Below, in pieces: positions 9,558 to 17,661 of a stretch of DNA of 64,000 nt (positions are counted from its first letter, which is position 1; each line of letters begins with the position of its first letter). This stretch comes from Clostridium sp. UBA4548 (GTDB taxonomy: Bacteria; Bacillota; Clostridia; Clostridiales; Clostridiaceae). The position numbers and the translations under genes were made by a program. The notes below the pieces were generated by a model. It did no database searches and was not told where the DNA came from. It saw only the letters and a program-made list of their open reading frames with translations. The DNA lies in NCBI RefSeq assembly GCF_002387895.1, contig NZ_DGLI01000009.1, forward strand, positions 87,674 through 151,673, read 5' to 3'.

Positions 9558-10838
9558 ATGAAAGAAATCGTAATAATTGGTGGAGGTTGGGCAGGATGTG
9601 CTGCAGCCATAGCAGCTAAGAAAGCAGGAGCTAAGGTAACCTTATTAGAGAGGACAGATTTGTTATTAGGCTTAGGTAATGTAGGAGGACTCACCAGAAA
9701 TAATGGGAGATACACTGCAGCAGAGGAGTCCATATTACTTGGAGGAAGAGAATTATTTGAAATTACAGATAGGTGCTCAAGACATAGAAATGTGGATTTC
9801 CCAGGACATAAACATGCCAGTATTTATGATGTAAACTTAGTAGAAAGTGAAGTAAGAAAAAAGCTTGAAGAAATGGGCATTGAAGTCTTATTTTACACCA
9901 CAGCTAAAAATGTGGATATGGAAAATGGCAGAATCAAAGCTATTCTATTAGATGAAGGTAAGAAAATTACAGGAGATGCCTTTGTAGAAACAACAGGATC
10001 CACAGGGCCAATGAATAATTGCCATAAGTACGGAAATGGCTGCGCTATGTGCATATTAAGATGTCCAACCTTTGGGGGAAGAGTAAGCATCACAGAAAAA
10101 TGTGGAATTAAAGACAGAATGGGTAGACGTAAAGATGGAAATTATGGGTCTTTTAGTGGTTCTGTAAAGATAAATAAAGAAACTCTAAGTGAAGAAATTC
10201 AAGAAAAGCTTAATAAAGAAGGAGTAGCTATAATTCCCTTGTCACCCGAGGAGAGAAATACTGAGAAGCTCAATATTAAAATATGTCAGCATTATGCCTT
10301 AGATGCCTTTGCAGAAAATATAGTGCTTTTAGATACAGGTCATGCAAAACTTATGGCACCTTATTATCCAATTGAAAGGTTAAGAAAAATTAAAGGCTTT
10401 GAAAGAGCACGATTTGAAGATCCCTATTCAGGGGGAGTAGCTAACTCCATTAGGCATTTATCTATTGCACCTAGAGAAAACACCATGAGAGTACGAGGTG
10501 TTGAAAATCTTTTTGTGGCAGGAGAAAAAAGTGGTTTTTACATTGGTCACACAGAAGCTATGGTAACGGGATATTTAGCAGGGCACAATAGTGTAAGATG
10601 TGCTTTAAATCTTCCTCAAGTGGAGCTTCCAACTACTTTAGCTATAGGAGATTTTATAGCCTTCTCTAATGAGAAAATGTATGAGCCAGAGGGAGATAAG
10701 CTAAAATTCACTTTTGCAGGATCAGTTTATTTTGAAAGAATGAAAGAAACTAATTTATACTCAATAGATAGGGAAGATCTTTTTAGTAGAGTTGAAAAGA
10801 CTGGCTTAATTGGTTTGTATGATGAGAAACTATGTTAA
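9558..10838 (+). CDS. FAD-dependent oxidoreductase (FAD_oxidored family)
   Basis: A 426-residue flavoprotein. The N-terminal dinucleotide motif IIGGGWAGCAAAIAAKKAGA binds FAD. Residues 155-175 contain a cysteine cluster (NCHKYGNGCAMCILRCP), and the C-terminal FAD motif is GVENLFVAGEKSGFYIGHTEAMVTGYLAGH. These match pfam12831-type proteins related to the GidA/fumarate-reductase flavoprotein fold. The cysteines could hold a metal or redox centre, but the substrate is unknown. It has a GGGAGGA ribosome site and no obvious partner gene. Confidence 0.75.
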   Translation: MKEIVIIGGGWAGCAAAIAAKKAGAKVTLLERTDLLLGLGNVGGLTRNNGRYTAAEESILLGGRELFEITDRCSRHRNVDFPGHKHASIYDVNLVESEVRKKLEEMGIEVLFYTTAKNVDMENGRIKAILLDEGKKITGDAFVETTGSTGPMNNCHKYGNGCAMCILRCPTFGGRVSITEKCGIKDRMGRRKDGNYGSFSGSVKINKETLSEEIQEKLNKEGVAIIPLSPEERNTEKLNIKICQHYALDAFAENIVLLDTGHAKLMAPYYPIERLRKIKGFERARFEDPYSGGVANSIRHLSIAPRENTMRVRGVENLFVAGEKSGFYIGHTEAMVTGYLAGHNSVRCALNLPQVELPTTLAIGDFIAFSNEKMYEPEGDKLKFTFAGSVYFERMKETNLYSIDREDLFSRVEKTGLIGLYDEKLC

Positions 10839-11114
10839 ATTCATGATGATTATGAAAACTAAGAACTAAGATTCTAGTGAGGGAAAAAAGTTTAATGCGT
10901 TAATGCCTGGTCAGTGGTAAAGATAAGATTAAATTAGAAGGTTATTTTATTGCAATGTTAAGCAATGATAGATTGATACATGATAGAAATATTGACTGAT
11001 TTAAAATACAATGCTAGTATTATTGATATATAGTAAAAATTACCAAATGCAACTTCGGAAGGATATTTACCTTATAATCTTTACATGAAAGTTATTTATC
11101 ACTCCGAGGAGCTT

Positions 11115-11145
11115 GGACAAAATTAATTTGTTCGCTGATTAATAA
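11115..11145 (+). repeat. Dispersed hairpin repeat, copy 4 (divergent)
   Basis: GGACAAA and TTTGTTC arms around a short A/T loop, followed by GCTGATTAATAA. It resembles the three better-conserved copies at 27976, 37905 and 43210, and it ends 21 bases upstream of a short leader ORF. Confidence 0.4.
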
Positions 11146-11166
11146 TATTGGATTGGGGGAAGTTCA

Positions 11167-11202
11167 ATGAAATATCATATAAAGGTGTACTTTACTTCAT
11201 AG
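11167..11202 (+). CDS. Possible 11-residue leader peptide
   Basis: ATG at 11167 follows a GGGGGAAG site at about 11156-11163 and reads MKYHIKVYFTS, then TAG at 11200-11202. The stop codon sits inside the first of two mutually exclusive hairpins (see the entry at 11195). The short ORF, the ribosome site and the overlap with switching stems resemble translation attenuators. No homology support is available, so it could also be chance. Confidence 0.4.
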   Translation: MKYHIKVYFTS

Positions 11203-11293
11203 CAAAGACTGCTATGAAGAAATTAAATTAGGTTAACATTTAATTATTTTGAAGTAGTCTTTGCTAAGTTATTTGATGAATAAGGAGGCAAAG
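11195..11293 (+). promoter_or_regulatory. Alternating hairpins upstream of CD3324-like gene
   Basis: Segment 1 (CTTCATAGC, 11195-11203) pairs perfectly with segment 2 (GCTATGAAG, 11211-11219). Alternatively TAGCAAAGACT (11200-11210) pairs perfectly with AGTCTTTGCTA (11257-11267). The latter also contains CTTTGC (11260-11265), complementary to GCAAAG (11288-11293), which overlaps the AAGGAGG ribosome site of the next gene. The pairings are directly visible; an attenuator role is inference. Confidence 0.45.
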
Positions 11294-11295
11294 CT

Positions 11296-11568
11296 ATGGG
11301 GTATATTAAGGCGGAAAGTGTTCTGCCAGAAGAAATAATTAGTTTAATACAAGAATATATAGATGGTGAATGTTTGTACATTCCAAGAAAAAGTGGTAAG
11401 GAAAAAGCTTGGGGTGAAAGAAATGGCACAAGAAAGGCGATTAAGGAAAGAGATGCAGAAATCTTTCATAAATATGTTAAGGGAGCCACTATTTTAGAGC
11501 TATCAAAAATATATTATCTTTCTGACAAAAGTATAAGAAGGATAATATGTAAGGAAAAGAACCTGTGA
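11296..11568 (+). CDS. CD3324-family small regulator (Mor-like HTH)
   Basis: A 90-residue protein starting MGYIKAESVLPEEIISLIQEYIDGECLYIPRK, the hallmark of the clostridial CD3324 family. The C-terminal half (GATILELSKIYYLSDKSIRRII) is a helix-turn-helix related to Mor-type activators. It likely binds DNA; its targets are unknown. An AAGGAGG site at 11282-11288 precedes the ATG and may be masked by the upstream hairpin system. A strong terminator follows, so the gene is monocistronic. Confidence 0.75.
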   Translation: MGYIKAESVLPEEIISLIQEYIDGECLYIPRKSGKEKAWGERNGTRKAIKERDAEIFHKYVKGATILELSKIYYLSDKSIRRIICKEKNL

Positions 11569-11592
11569 AAAGTCATTATAAATTTAGTTTGG

Positions 11593-11645
11593 AGAGACAT
11601 TTCTTATTTGCATATTGTTAATAAGAAATATCTCTTTATTTTTTA
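11593..11645 (+). terminator. Rho-independent terminator
   Basis: AGAGACATTTCTTATT pairs with AATAAGAAATATCTCT (one mismatch) and is followed by TTATTTTTT. It ends the CD3324-like transcript. Confidence 0.85.
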
Positions 11646-11800
11646 GCTACAGAAAATTTAGGTTTATTCTATTTTATCAGAATTACTTCCCTTAAGAGTA
11701 GCTTTGTAGTCTCAAATTCGGTTAACAATAGTTTTTGAGTTTCCATTGGAGAAGGATTGACGTTAAAATATAACTATAGTATTAATAGGAGGTATTGGGA

Positions 11801-12265
11801 ATGAATATTGATTTTAGAAAACCAATTGAAGATGATTCAAGAGATATTTCCACTTGGAAGTATGAAGGGGTATATTCGTTTTATGATAATGACAAAACTG
11901 AGATGAAGCAGCAATGGGCAAGTAACATACATAAGGAAGATGATATTTTTGCTATGTATAATGAAAATAATGAGTTAATAGGCACTTGCTCCTTTGATTA
12001 CGATGAAGAGGACAAGAAGTATATGGTTGGAGTTCAAATGAGACCAAATTTAACAGGAAAAGGAATGGGAACAGAAGTAATAGCTACTATACTTGAATTT
12101 GGTAAGAAAACTTATAACTTTAATGAATTATACTTACTTGTTGCCAAGTTCAATGAAAGAGCTATAAAAATATATGAAAGACTAGGTTTTGAAGTTACAG
12201 AAGAGTTTACTTGGTTTGTAAATGGTGAAGAAAAGGAATTTTTTGAAATGAGGAAAATTTGGTAA
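11801..12265 (+). CDS. GNAT-family N-acetyltransferase
   Basis: About 154 residues. The acetyl-CoA-binding signature appears as VGVQMRPNLTGKGMGTEVIATILEFG (Q/RxxGxG/A equivalent at GKGMGT), followed by AIKIYERLGFEV near the C-terminus. The ATG at 11801 has an 8-base spacing to AGGAGG, whereas the in-frame TTG at 11795 is too close, so the ATG is chosen. The substrate is unknown. Confidence 0.85.
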   Translation: MNIDFRKPIEDDSRDISTWKYEGVYSFYDNDKTEMKQQWASNIHKEDDIFAMYNENNELIGTCSFDYDEEDKKYMVGVQMRPNLTGKGMGTEVIATILEFGKKTYNFNELYLLVAKFNERAIKIYERLGFEVTEEFTWFVNGEEKEFFEMRKIW

Positions 12266-12457
12266 GAACAAAAGAATGCCTGTGATTAAAGGAATATGTA
12301 TTAATTTAAATCTGTTTATTAGTTATTGGCTTTTTTAGGATGATATTATTTTGCTCATCTGTGAAAGGTCTTAAGTAAATCAAGGTAAGAGCAAGATATA
12401 AATCAAATCATGCTTGTTTCTTATAATAACAAGAAAGTTATAATTGAATATTAATAG

Positions 12458-12510
12458 AGCCATGAATAATAGGGGGAATTAATTCTTCATTTATCCATGG
12501 CTTTTGTGGT
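12458..12510 (+). terminator. Rho-independent terminator
   Basis: GCCATG and CATGGC arms, extended by AATAA/TTTAT, then CTTTTG. It lies downstream of the acetyltransferase gene. The remainder of 12266-12633 holds only the hexanucleotide repeat listed separately. Confidence 0.6.
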
Positions 12511-12562
12511 TCATAGAATTTAAAGAATAACAAAGGCAACAATATATTCTAAATTTATAAGC

Positions 12563-12596
12563 AGTATTAGTATTAGTATTAGTATTAGTATTAGTT
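12563..12596. repeat. AGTATT hexanucleotide microsatellite
   Basis: Five perfect tandem copies of AGTATT plus a partial sixth, 38 bases beyond the stop codon of the patatin gene. Such tracts vary in length by slippage. Confidence 0.95.
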
Positions 12597-12633
12597 GGGA
12601 CTTTTACATTTTTGCAGCTGTCACATGCAGAAC

Positions 12634-13635
12634 TTATTTGGCCATAAAATAAGTTTCAGTTGCTTTATATCCTTGGGAATAGAGAAAGTTGTAGGCTTCG
12701 TCCCCAGGAGATACGTTAAAGTTTACAGAGGATATTTCACCAGTATCTATGTCAATTGACCTATCAATGTCTTGTGTATTTTCCTTATAAGAGTCCTGTT
12801 GAATTTTTGAAAAACAAAGGAATAGATTTAATATAAAATCTAAAAAGTTATTAACTTCCTTATATTTTGTATGTCCCTTAAACCTTGCCCCTAAGGTTTG
12901 AGGATTAAATCTATAGATGGTTTTGTCGTTAATGGTAGGGTAGTCAAAAATGTTAATAGGATAATTTCTCATAATACCACCATCAGAGTAAATGTTTTTA
13001 ACTTTTGCAGAAGCTTCTATAGCAGCATCCACAGTAATGGCTTCGAAAAATAGAGGGATTGACATAGAAATTCTAACTGCTTCTGCCACTTCCATGTTTG
13101 GTGTGGTTTTAAAAGAAAATACTTTAGAGGCCTTATAGGAAATATCAGTACCAATAACATATAAGTCAAAGAAAGGTCTGTTATCCTTGTGAATTGCCGT
13201 GTTATTAAAATCCGCGAAGGTATAAGGAGGGGCCTTTTTACTTTTATCAAATTGGCCTTCAATCTGAGTTTTTAACCATTGATAGAAGTATTCACTAGAA
13301 TACCAACCATAGTTTTTTACTAATCTATTAACACAGGTATAATCTCCATAGATTTTGTCTAAGTAAAGCTTAACTTCATGAGGAATTAGGTCTATAACTT
13401 TACTATCATACTTTTGAGGAACTTTTTTAAAGTCTAAGGAATCAGCAATGTTTTTAACTTCTATAAAAGGAAGGTTAAAGCTTGTTATACATGCTGTTAT
13501 TGCTCCAGCAGAAGTTCCTGCCACTCTTTTAACATAGGACATCATATTGTTTTCATACAAGTATTGCAAAACCCCTAAATATGCAATTCCGTGTATACCT
13601 CCCCCTTCAAAAACCAAGTTTCTAATTTTATGCAT
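12634..13635 (-). CDS. Patatin-like phospholipase
   Basis: A 333-residue serine lipase of the patatin family. The glycine-rich oxyanion loop EGGGIHGIAYLG is at residues 10-21, the nucleophile elbow GTSAG puts Ser42 as the catalytic serine, and the partner aspartate lies in SDGG near residue 219. No signal peptide is visible, so it is probably cytosolic or peripheral. An AGGTGA site precedes the ATG. The gene stands alone between the acetyltransferase and a lipoprotein gene. Confidence 0.9.
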   Translation of the reverse strand: MHKIRNLVFEGGGIHGIAYLGVLQYLYENNMMSYVKRVAGTSAGAITACITSFNLPFIEVKNIADSLDFKKVPQKYDSKVIDLIPHEVKLYLDKIYGDYTCVNRLVKNYGWYSSEYFYQWLKTQIEGQFDKSKKAPPYTFADFNNTAIHKDNRPFFDLYVIGTDISYKASKVFSFKTTPNMEVAEAVRISMSIPLFFEAITVDAAIEASAKVKNIYSDGGIMRNYPINIFDYPTINDKTIYRFNPQTLGARFKGHTKYKEVNNFLDFILNLFLCFSKIQQDSYKENTQDIDRSIDIDTGEISSVNFNVSPGDEAYNFLYSQGYKATETYFMAK

Positions 13636-14101
13636 AAAATCACCTAATTAAACTAATTCCCTTTAATATACTCAAGATGAGTTTAAAAGGTTACAGAGGA
13701 TTAAGGTTTCTTTAACATACACTTGTATAATGAAATTACTCAGGATAGTTTAAAGAGACAATATAGAATTAACACTTAACTTTCTGTGAGATTACGGTGA
13801 TTTACTAAAACTCTCAAACAAATAGATAAAAATTGAAGTAAGTAACTCCATAAAAGAAATACCTTTAGAATAAAGTTTAACTCCATTATTATATATAGCA
13901 AAATAAATTTTCGGCAATGAAATGTATAGGAGGTCTTAGTATTAAAGAGTTCCATACTGCATTTAAAATTAATAATTAGATAAAACAATTTAAAACATAG
14001 TATGAGTATACGAAGCTATTATAATGAGATATAAAACCTGATAATAGTTTGTTTAGAAAATTATTCTATTATATTACATATTTAAGATAAGTCTACAATA
14101 T
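13636..14101. other. Intergenic stretch without recognised gene
   Basis: About 465 AT-rich bases between divergent genes. Short ORFs occur on the minus strand, but none has a ribosome site or a recognisable product. No strong stem-loop was seen. It must contain the promoter of the patatin gene. Confidence 0.6.
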
Positions 14102-14130
14102 TTGACAAATTTTATGTAATAATATATACT
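14102..14130 (+). promoter_or_regulatory. Sigma-A promoter of lipoprotein gene
   Basis: TTGACA at 14102-14107, a 17-base spacer, and TATACT at 14125-14130. Confidence 0.8.
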
Positions 14131-14163
14131 GTTATAGGAGTTAAATTTGAAAGGATGGGGACT

Positions 14164-14805
14164 ATGAAAAAATTTAAAAAAATGGCTGTTATATCTCTTG
14201 CACTATGTGTACTGTTTATTGTAGGTTGCAGTGCTAAGGAAAAACTTACACCTGATATTACAGCTACCAGTTTGTTTAATCTTTATATCAAGGGAGATAA
14301 AGAAGCAGTAGCAAAAATGAAGATATCAAAGGAAGATGTTGATGCTATAGCAAAAATTCAAAAAGATACTACAATTTCTTCAGTAAGAAACAATTTAAAA
14401 GCTGCTGGTTTAGAAGTTAAGGAAGAGAAGCTAGAAGAATTTTATAACGTACGTGCAGAAACATTAAAAAAATTGACCTGCACATCAGAAATACTTTCAC
14501 AAACAAAAGATAGTGCAGAAGTAAAAGTGAAATCTACATATATAGATGAGGTTGCCATTGATGAGAAAGCAGCAAACGATGCATTAGAAGCAGTAAAACA
14601 AATGGGTCTGACTGATGAAAATGAAGTCGTAAGTAAATTTGGGGATGAATATATTAAAAATTTACTAATGGGTTATCAAAGTGCTACGCCTTCACAAGAC
14701 ACAAAAGAAAAGACCTTTAAGATTACAAAACAACATGGAGTTTGGTTACCAGAGAGTATGGTTGAATTTGGAAATGGCATTGGAGTGATAGCATCTGGAC
14801 AGTAA
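14164..14805 (+). CDS. DUF5105-like lipoprotein
   Basis: A predicted lipoprotein of about 213 residues. The start MKKFKKMAVISLALCVLFIVGC has a positively charged n-region, a hydrophobic stretch and a lipobox ending in VGC, so it should be lipidated at that cysteine and anchored outside the membrane. The mature part (ITATSLFNLYIKGDKEAVAKMKIS) resembles DUF5105 proteins of clostridia. An in-frame ATG at 14155 exists, but the one at 14164 gives a normal signal peptide and better ribosome-site spacing. Function unknown. Confidence 0.7.
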   Translation: MKKFKKMAVISLALCVLFIVGCSAKEKLTPDITATSLFNLYIKGDKEAVAKMKISKEDVDAIAKIQKDTTISSVRNNLKAAGLEVKEEKLEEFYNVRAETLKKLTCTSEILSQTKDSAEVKVKSTYIDEVAIDEKAANDALEAVKQMGLTDENEVVSKFGDEYIKNLLMGYQSATPSQDTKEKTFKITKQHGVWLPESMVEFGNGIGVIASGQ

Positions 14806-14834
14806 AAGTCTGCTATTTTAAGAAAATTATTTCT

Positions 14835-14970
14835 GTGACAAATATTAATTATGGCAATAACATATTAAGTACAAGAAACATAATTTTTAATTTAAAAGTT
14901 TATATATAACAATATACATAATTAGTAAGTAATGAGCTCCTTAAGATTTTTCTTAAGGAGCTTTGTTGTT
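14835..14970 (+). promoter_or_regulatory. Decayed copy of the EutV-controlled leader
   Basis: This stretch aligns with the functional leader ahead of eutG (15617-15752). It has a weakened promoter (GTGACA at 14835-14840, 17 bases, TAACAT at 14858-14863), a shared ATTTTTAAT segment and a near-identical terminator at 14935-14970. The region matching hairpin P1 (TATATA-ACAATA-TACATA) lacks the loop G at position 4 and is mispaired, and the P2 hairpin is deleted. It probably terminates regardless of EutV. It precedes the DUF454 gene. Confidence 0.6.
14935..14970 (+). terminator. Terminator in decayed EutV leader
   Basis: AGCTCCTTAAG (14935-14945) pairs with CTTAAGGAGCT (14952-14962) around an ATTTTT loop, followed by a T-rich tail. 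It also ends the lipoprotein transcript. Confidence 0.85.
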
Positions 14971-15204
14971 TGTGTAAAACTACATTTGGAAGAATAAGTA
15001 AGAGAATAGTATGCATTAATTTGTAGAACAACATTAATTATGCAACTAATTAAATGAAAGATAATTTAATTAGGTTTAATTATCTTGGAGATTTTGATAA
15101 TATTATAAGAGATAAGTCTTTAGGAACAGTTAATTAGCCAGTGGTTGATATGGTGGCTGTTTCAAGATTAGAAGAATAAGCAGTTAATAAAGGAGGCCTT
15201 TGTA

Positions 15205-15594
15205 GTGGAAAGATTTAAAAAACTAATTTTTGTAATAATGGGATTCATTGCATTTACTTGTGCCCTAATAGGCGTAGTACTGCCAATTTTACCTACAACT
15301 CCTTTTCTTTTATTAGCCTCCTTTTGCTTTGTAAGAGGATCGGAAAAATTTGATAAATGGTTTAAGGAGACTAAGATTTATAAAAAGCACCTTGAAACCT
15401 TTGTTAAGGAAAGAGCCATGACTATTAAGCAAAAGATTGCAATATTGTTATTTGCAGACTTCATGATAGCATTTCCACTGATTATATTAAAAAGTGTAGT
15501 AATGAAAATCATACTTATTCTAATTATTTTATGTAAATATTACTATTTTATATTTAAAATTAAGACCATAAAGATGGAAGTTGAGAAGGTATAA
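15205..15594 (+). CDS. DUF454 (YbaN-like) membrane protein
   Basis: A 129-residue protein with two or three hydrophobic segments, the DUF454 hallmark GVVLPILPTTPFLLLASFCFVRGSE in the N-terminal half and KWFKETKIYKKHLETF after it. GTG start at 15205 with AGGAGG 9 bases upstream. The function of the family is unknown; some members are associated with haem or iron genes. It lies between a decayed and an intact EutV-responsive leader, so it may once have belonged to the ethanolamine regulon. Confidence 0.8.
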   Translation: MERFKKLIFVIMGFIAFTCALIGVVLPILPTTPFLLLASFCFVRGSEKFDKWFKETKIYKKHLETFVKERAMTIKQKIAILLFADFMIAFPLIILKSVVMKIILILIILCKYYYFIFKIKTIKMEVEKV

Positions 15595-15616
15595 AAATTG
15601 AAAATAACTTTGTTTC

Positions 15617-15645
15617 TTGACAAATATAAATTATAGTTATAACAT
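15617..15645 (+). promoter_or_regulatory. Promoter of eutG
   Basis: TTGACA at 15617-15622 and TAACAT at 15640-15645 with a 17-base spacer (TATAAC at 15638 is an alternative -10). It feeds the EutV-controlled leader. Confidence 0.6.
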
Positions 15646-15683
15646 ATAAATTAAATAATGCAGAATTTTTAATTTAATATTTT

Positions 15684-15752
15684 TATATACAAAGGCGTAT
15701 ATAACTAGTGAGCAACGGTGCTCCTTAAGATTTTTCTTAAGGAGCTTTTTTG
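15684..15752 (+). promoter_or_regulatory. EutV antitermination site of eutG
   Basis: P1: TATATAC and GTATATA arms with hexaloop AAAGGC (15684-15703). P2: GAGC and GCTC arms with hexaloop AACGGT (15710-15723). Both loops have A at position 1 and G at position 4, the known ANTAR recognition rule. The 3' arm of P2 overlaps the 5' arm of the terminator GCTCCTTAAG/CTTAAGGAGC (15720-15745) followed by six T residues. Phosphorylated EutV bound to P1-P2 would prevent terminator folding. Confidence 0.9.
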
Positions 15753-15961
15753 TTTATATAAAACTACATTTTGGAAGGTGACAAATAATCTCTTGAGGTT
15801 TCTAAAGATACTCAAGGTTAAAGAGTTTATAAAATTTTGAGGATGTTTGATGAAGAAACTTTAGGAACGTCATTTCTCCTTCCAGTGCTTTGAATATCAT
15901 AAATATGGTTATTAATTGAGAGTTCTGTTAGATATAAAACATGAAAGTAGGAAGTGATTAA

Positions 15962-17131
15962 ATGAGTGTTTTTTCTGTTGGTCCTAAGGTTTACTTTGGA
16001 CAAGGAGAGCTAAAAAAGCTAAGAGAAATAAATTGTAAAAAAGCCTTTATTGTAACAGACCCTTTTATGGTAACCTCAGGTTTTATTAATAAGGTTACAG
16101 AACAATTAGAGCAGGGGAATATTGATTATGAAATTTTTTCAGAAATAGTTCCTGACCCACCTATTGAAGTGATTGCAAAGGGCGTCAAAGTTATGGACAA
16201 GTTTAATCCAGATGCGGTTATAACCATGGGAGGAGGTTCAGCTATTGATGCAGCTAAAGCTATTAGTTATTTTAGAACTTTAGTAAAAACTGGTCTGGAC
16301 TCTTCAGCTAAAATTGCGAAGCCAAAGTTTATAGCAATTCCAACTACTAGTGGTACTGGTTCTGAGGTAACAGCTTTTTCAGTTATTACAGATAAGAAAT
16401 TCAATATGAAATATCCCCTAGTAGAAGAAGCTATGATACCTGATATGGCTATTTTGGATGCTGAACTAGTTAAATCTGTACCCAAAGCCATAACTGCTGA
16501 TACAGGAATAGATGTGTTAACTCACGCTATAGAAGCTTATGTGTCAACGAATGCTACGGATTATACAGATGCCCTAGCAGAAAAGGCAATTAAACTTGTG
16601 TTTAAAAATTTGAAAAGAGCTTACGATGAGGGTGATGACATGGAGGCAAGAGAAAAAATGCATAATGCTTCATGTATTGCAGGACTTGCCTTTACAAATG
16701 CTTCTTTAGGAATAAATCATAGCATGGCCCATATTTTAGGGGGAAGATTCCATATTCCACATGGGAAGGCAAATGCACTGTTACTACCTTATGTAATAGA
16801 ATTCAATGCCAATGTTAAAATGACTTCGGCACAGGAGTATACTAGAGCAGCTATAAAATATGCAGAAATTGCTAAGTTTTTAGGGTTAACTACCTCAAAC
16901 AACGTACGAGAAGGGGTTAAAGCCTTAATTAGTGCGGTAAAGGCTCTAATTAAAAATCTAGGTATTTCAAATAAAATTTTAGACTTGAAAATTAACGAAG
17001 TAGATTTTAAGGAAAGCCTAAATGAAATTAGTGACATTGCTTTAATGGATGGGTGTACACCAACAAATCCAAGAGAAGTTACTAGGGAAGAGTTGAATGA
17101 ACTCTTTAAGAAGGCTTTTTATGGAAGATAA
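15962..17131 (+). CDS. eutG: Iron-containing alcohol dehydrogenase EutG
   Basis: Class III iron-dependent alcohol dehydrogenase, 389 residues, reducing acetaldehyde to ethanol and regenerating NAD. The nucleotide-binding loop GGGSAIDAAKA and the metal-ligand stretch (DTGIDVLTHAIEAYVS, then GINHSMAHILGGRFHIPHGKANALLLP) are intact. It has no N-terminal encapsulation helix, starting directly at MSVFSVGPKVYFG. It has its own promoter and EutV leader and lies directly upstream of eutS, so it can be induced apart from the rest of the cluster. PduQ-like 1-propanol dehydrogenase is the closest alternative name. Confidence 0.9.
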   Translation: MSVFSVGPKVYFGQGELKKLREINCKKAFIVTDPFMVTSGFINKVTEQLEQGNIDYEIFSEIVPDPPIEVIAKGVKVMDKFNPDAVITMGGGSAIDAAKAISYFRTLVKTGLDSSAKIAKPKFIAIPTTSGTGSEVTAFSVITDKKFNMKYPLVEEAMIPDMAILDAELVKSVPKAITADTGIDVLTHAIEAYVSTNATDYTDALAEKAIKLVFKNLKRAYDEGDDMEAREKMHNASCIAGLAFTNASLGINHSMAHILGGRFHIPHGKANALLLPYVIEFNANVKMTSAQEYTRAAIKYAEIAKFLGLTTSNNVREGVKALISAVKALIKNLGISNKILDLKINEVDFKESLNEISDIALMDGCTPTNPREVTREELNELFKKAFYGR

Positions 17132-17157
17132 TAACTAAAAAAATAATTGATAAAATG

Positions 17158-17186
17158 TTGACAAATTAAATATAATTTAATATAAT
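17158..17186 (+). promoter_or_regulatory. Consensus promoter of eutS operon
   Basis: TTGACA at 17158-17163, exactly 17 bases, TATAAT at 17181-17186. It is a full-consensus sigma-A promoter, so control must act after initiation, at the leader. Confidence 0.9.
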
Positions 17187-17206
17187 TAAGTCATAAATTT
17201 TTAATA

Positions 17207-17284
17207 TTTGTTCAATGGCGAACAAATTAAACTATGAGCAACGAGGCTCCTAATTACACCGAGGTGTGTTTTAGGGGCTTTTTA
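17207..17284 (+). promoter_or_regulatory. EutV antitermination site of eutS
   Basis: P1: TTTGTTC and GAACAAA arms with hexaloop AATGGC (17207-17226). P2: GAGC and GCTC arms with hexaloop AACGAG (17236-17249). The loops follow the A1/G4 rule. The terminator GCTCCTAA (17246-17253) with TTAGGGGC (17271-17278), an inner ACACC/GGTGT stem, and a T run overlaps P2. Confidence 0.9.
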
Positions 17285-17306
17285 TGTTTAAATGGAGTGA
17301 TTAACT

Positions 17307-17651
17307 TTGGAAAATAAGCAAAGAGTAATACAAGAGTATGTTCCAGGGAAGCAAATTACCCTAGCTCACTTAATTGCTCATCCAAGTAAAAATGTTTACA
17401 AAAAATTAGGATTATCCGATGAGTATAGTGAAGCTATTGGAATTTTAACAATAACTCCTAGTGAAGCAGCAATAATTGCAGCAGATGTTGCTACTAAAGC
17501 TGCAGACGTAGAAATTGGTTTTGTAGACAGATTTAGTGGATCCTTAGTAATAGTAGGAGATGTTTCAAGTATAGAAGCTTCCTTGAAAGCTGTATCTGAA
17601 ATGCTACAAAACGTACTAAATTTCACTACTGCAAACATTACAAGATCTTAG
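17307..17651 (+). CDS. eutS: Microcompartment shell protein EutS
   Basis: A 114-residue BMC-domain hexamer former of the bent EutS/PduU type. It begins ENKQRVIQEYVPGKQITLAHLIAHPS, the circularly permuted N-terminal beta-barrel segment of EutS, then ITPSEAAIIAADVATKAADVEIGFVDRFSGSLVIVGD. The start is TTG at 17307 with a GGAG site upstream. It is the first gene of the main EutV-controlled transcript. Confidence 0.95.
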   Translation: MENKQRVIQEYVPGKQITLAHLIAHPSKNVYKKLGLSDEYSEAIGILTITPSEAAIIAADVATKAADVEIGFVDRFSGSLVIVGDVSSIEASLKAVSEMLQNVLNFTTANITRS

Positions 17652-17661
17652 GAGGCTGCCT

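Noticed and set aside
13776..13988. 70-codon ORF on the minus strand between divergent genes
   Set aside because: No ribosome site, no recognisable composition, and it ends in AT-rich filler; probably chance.
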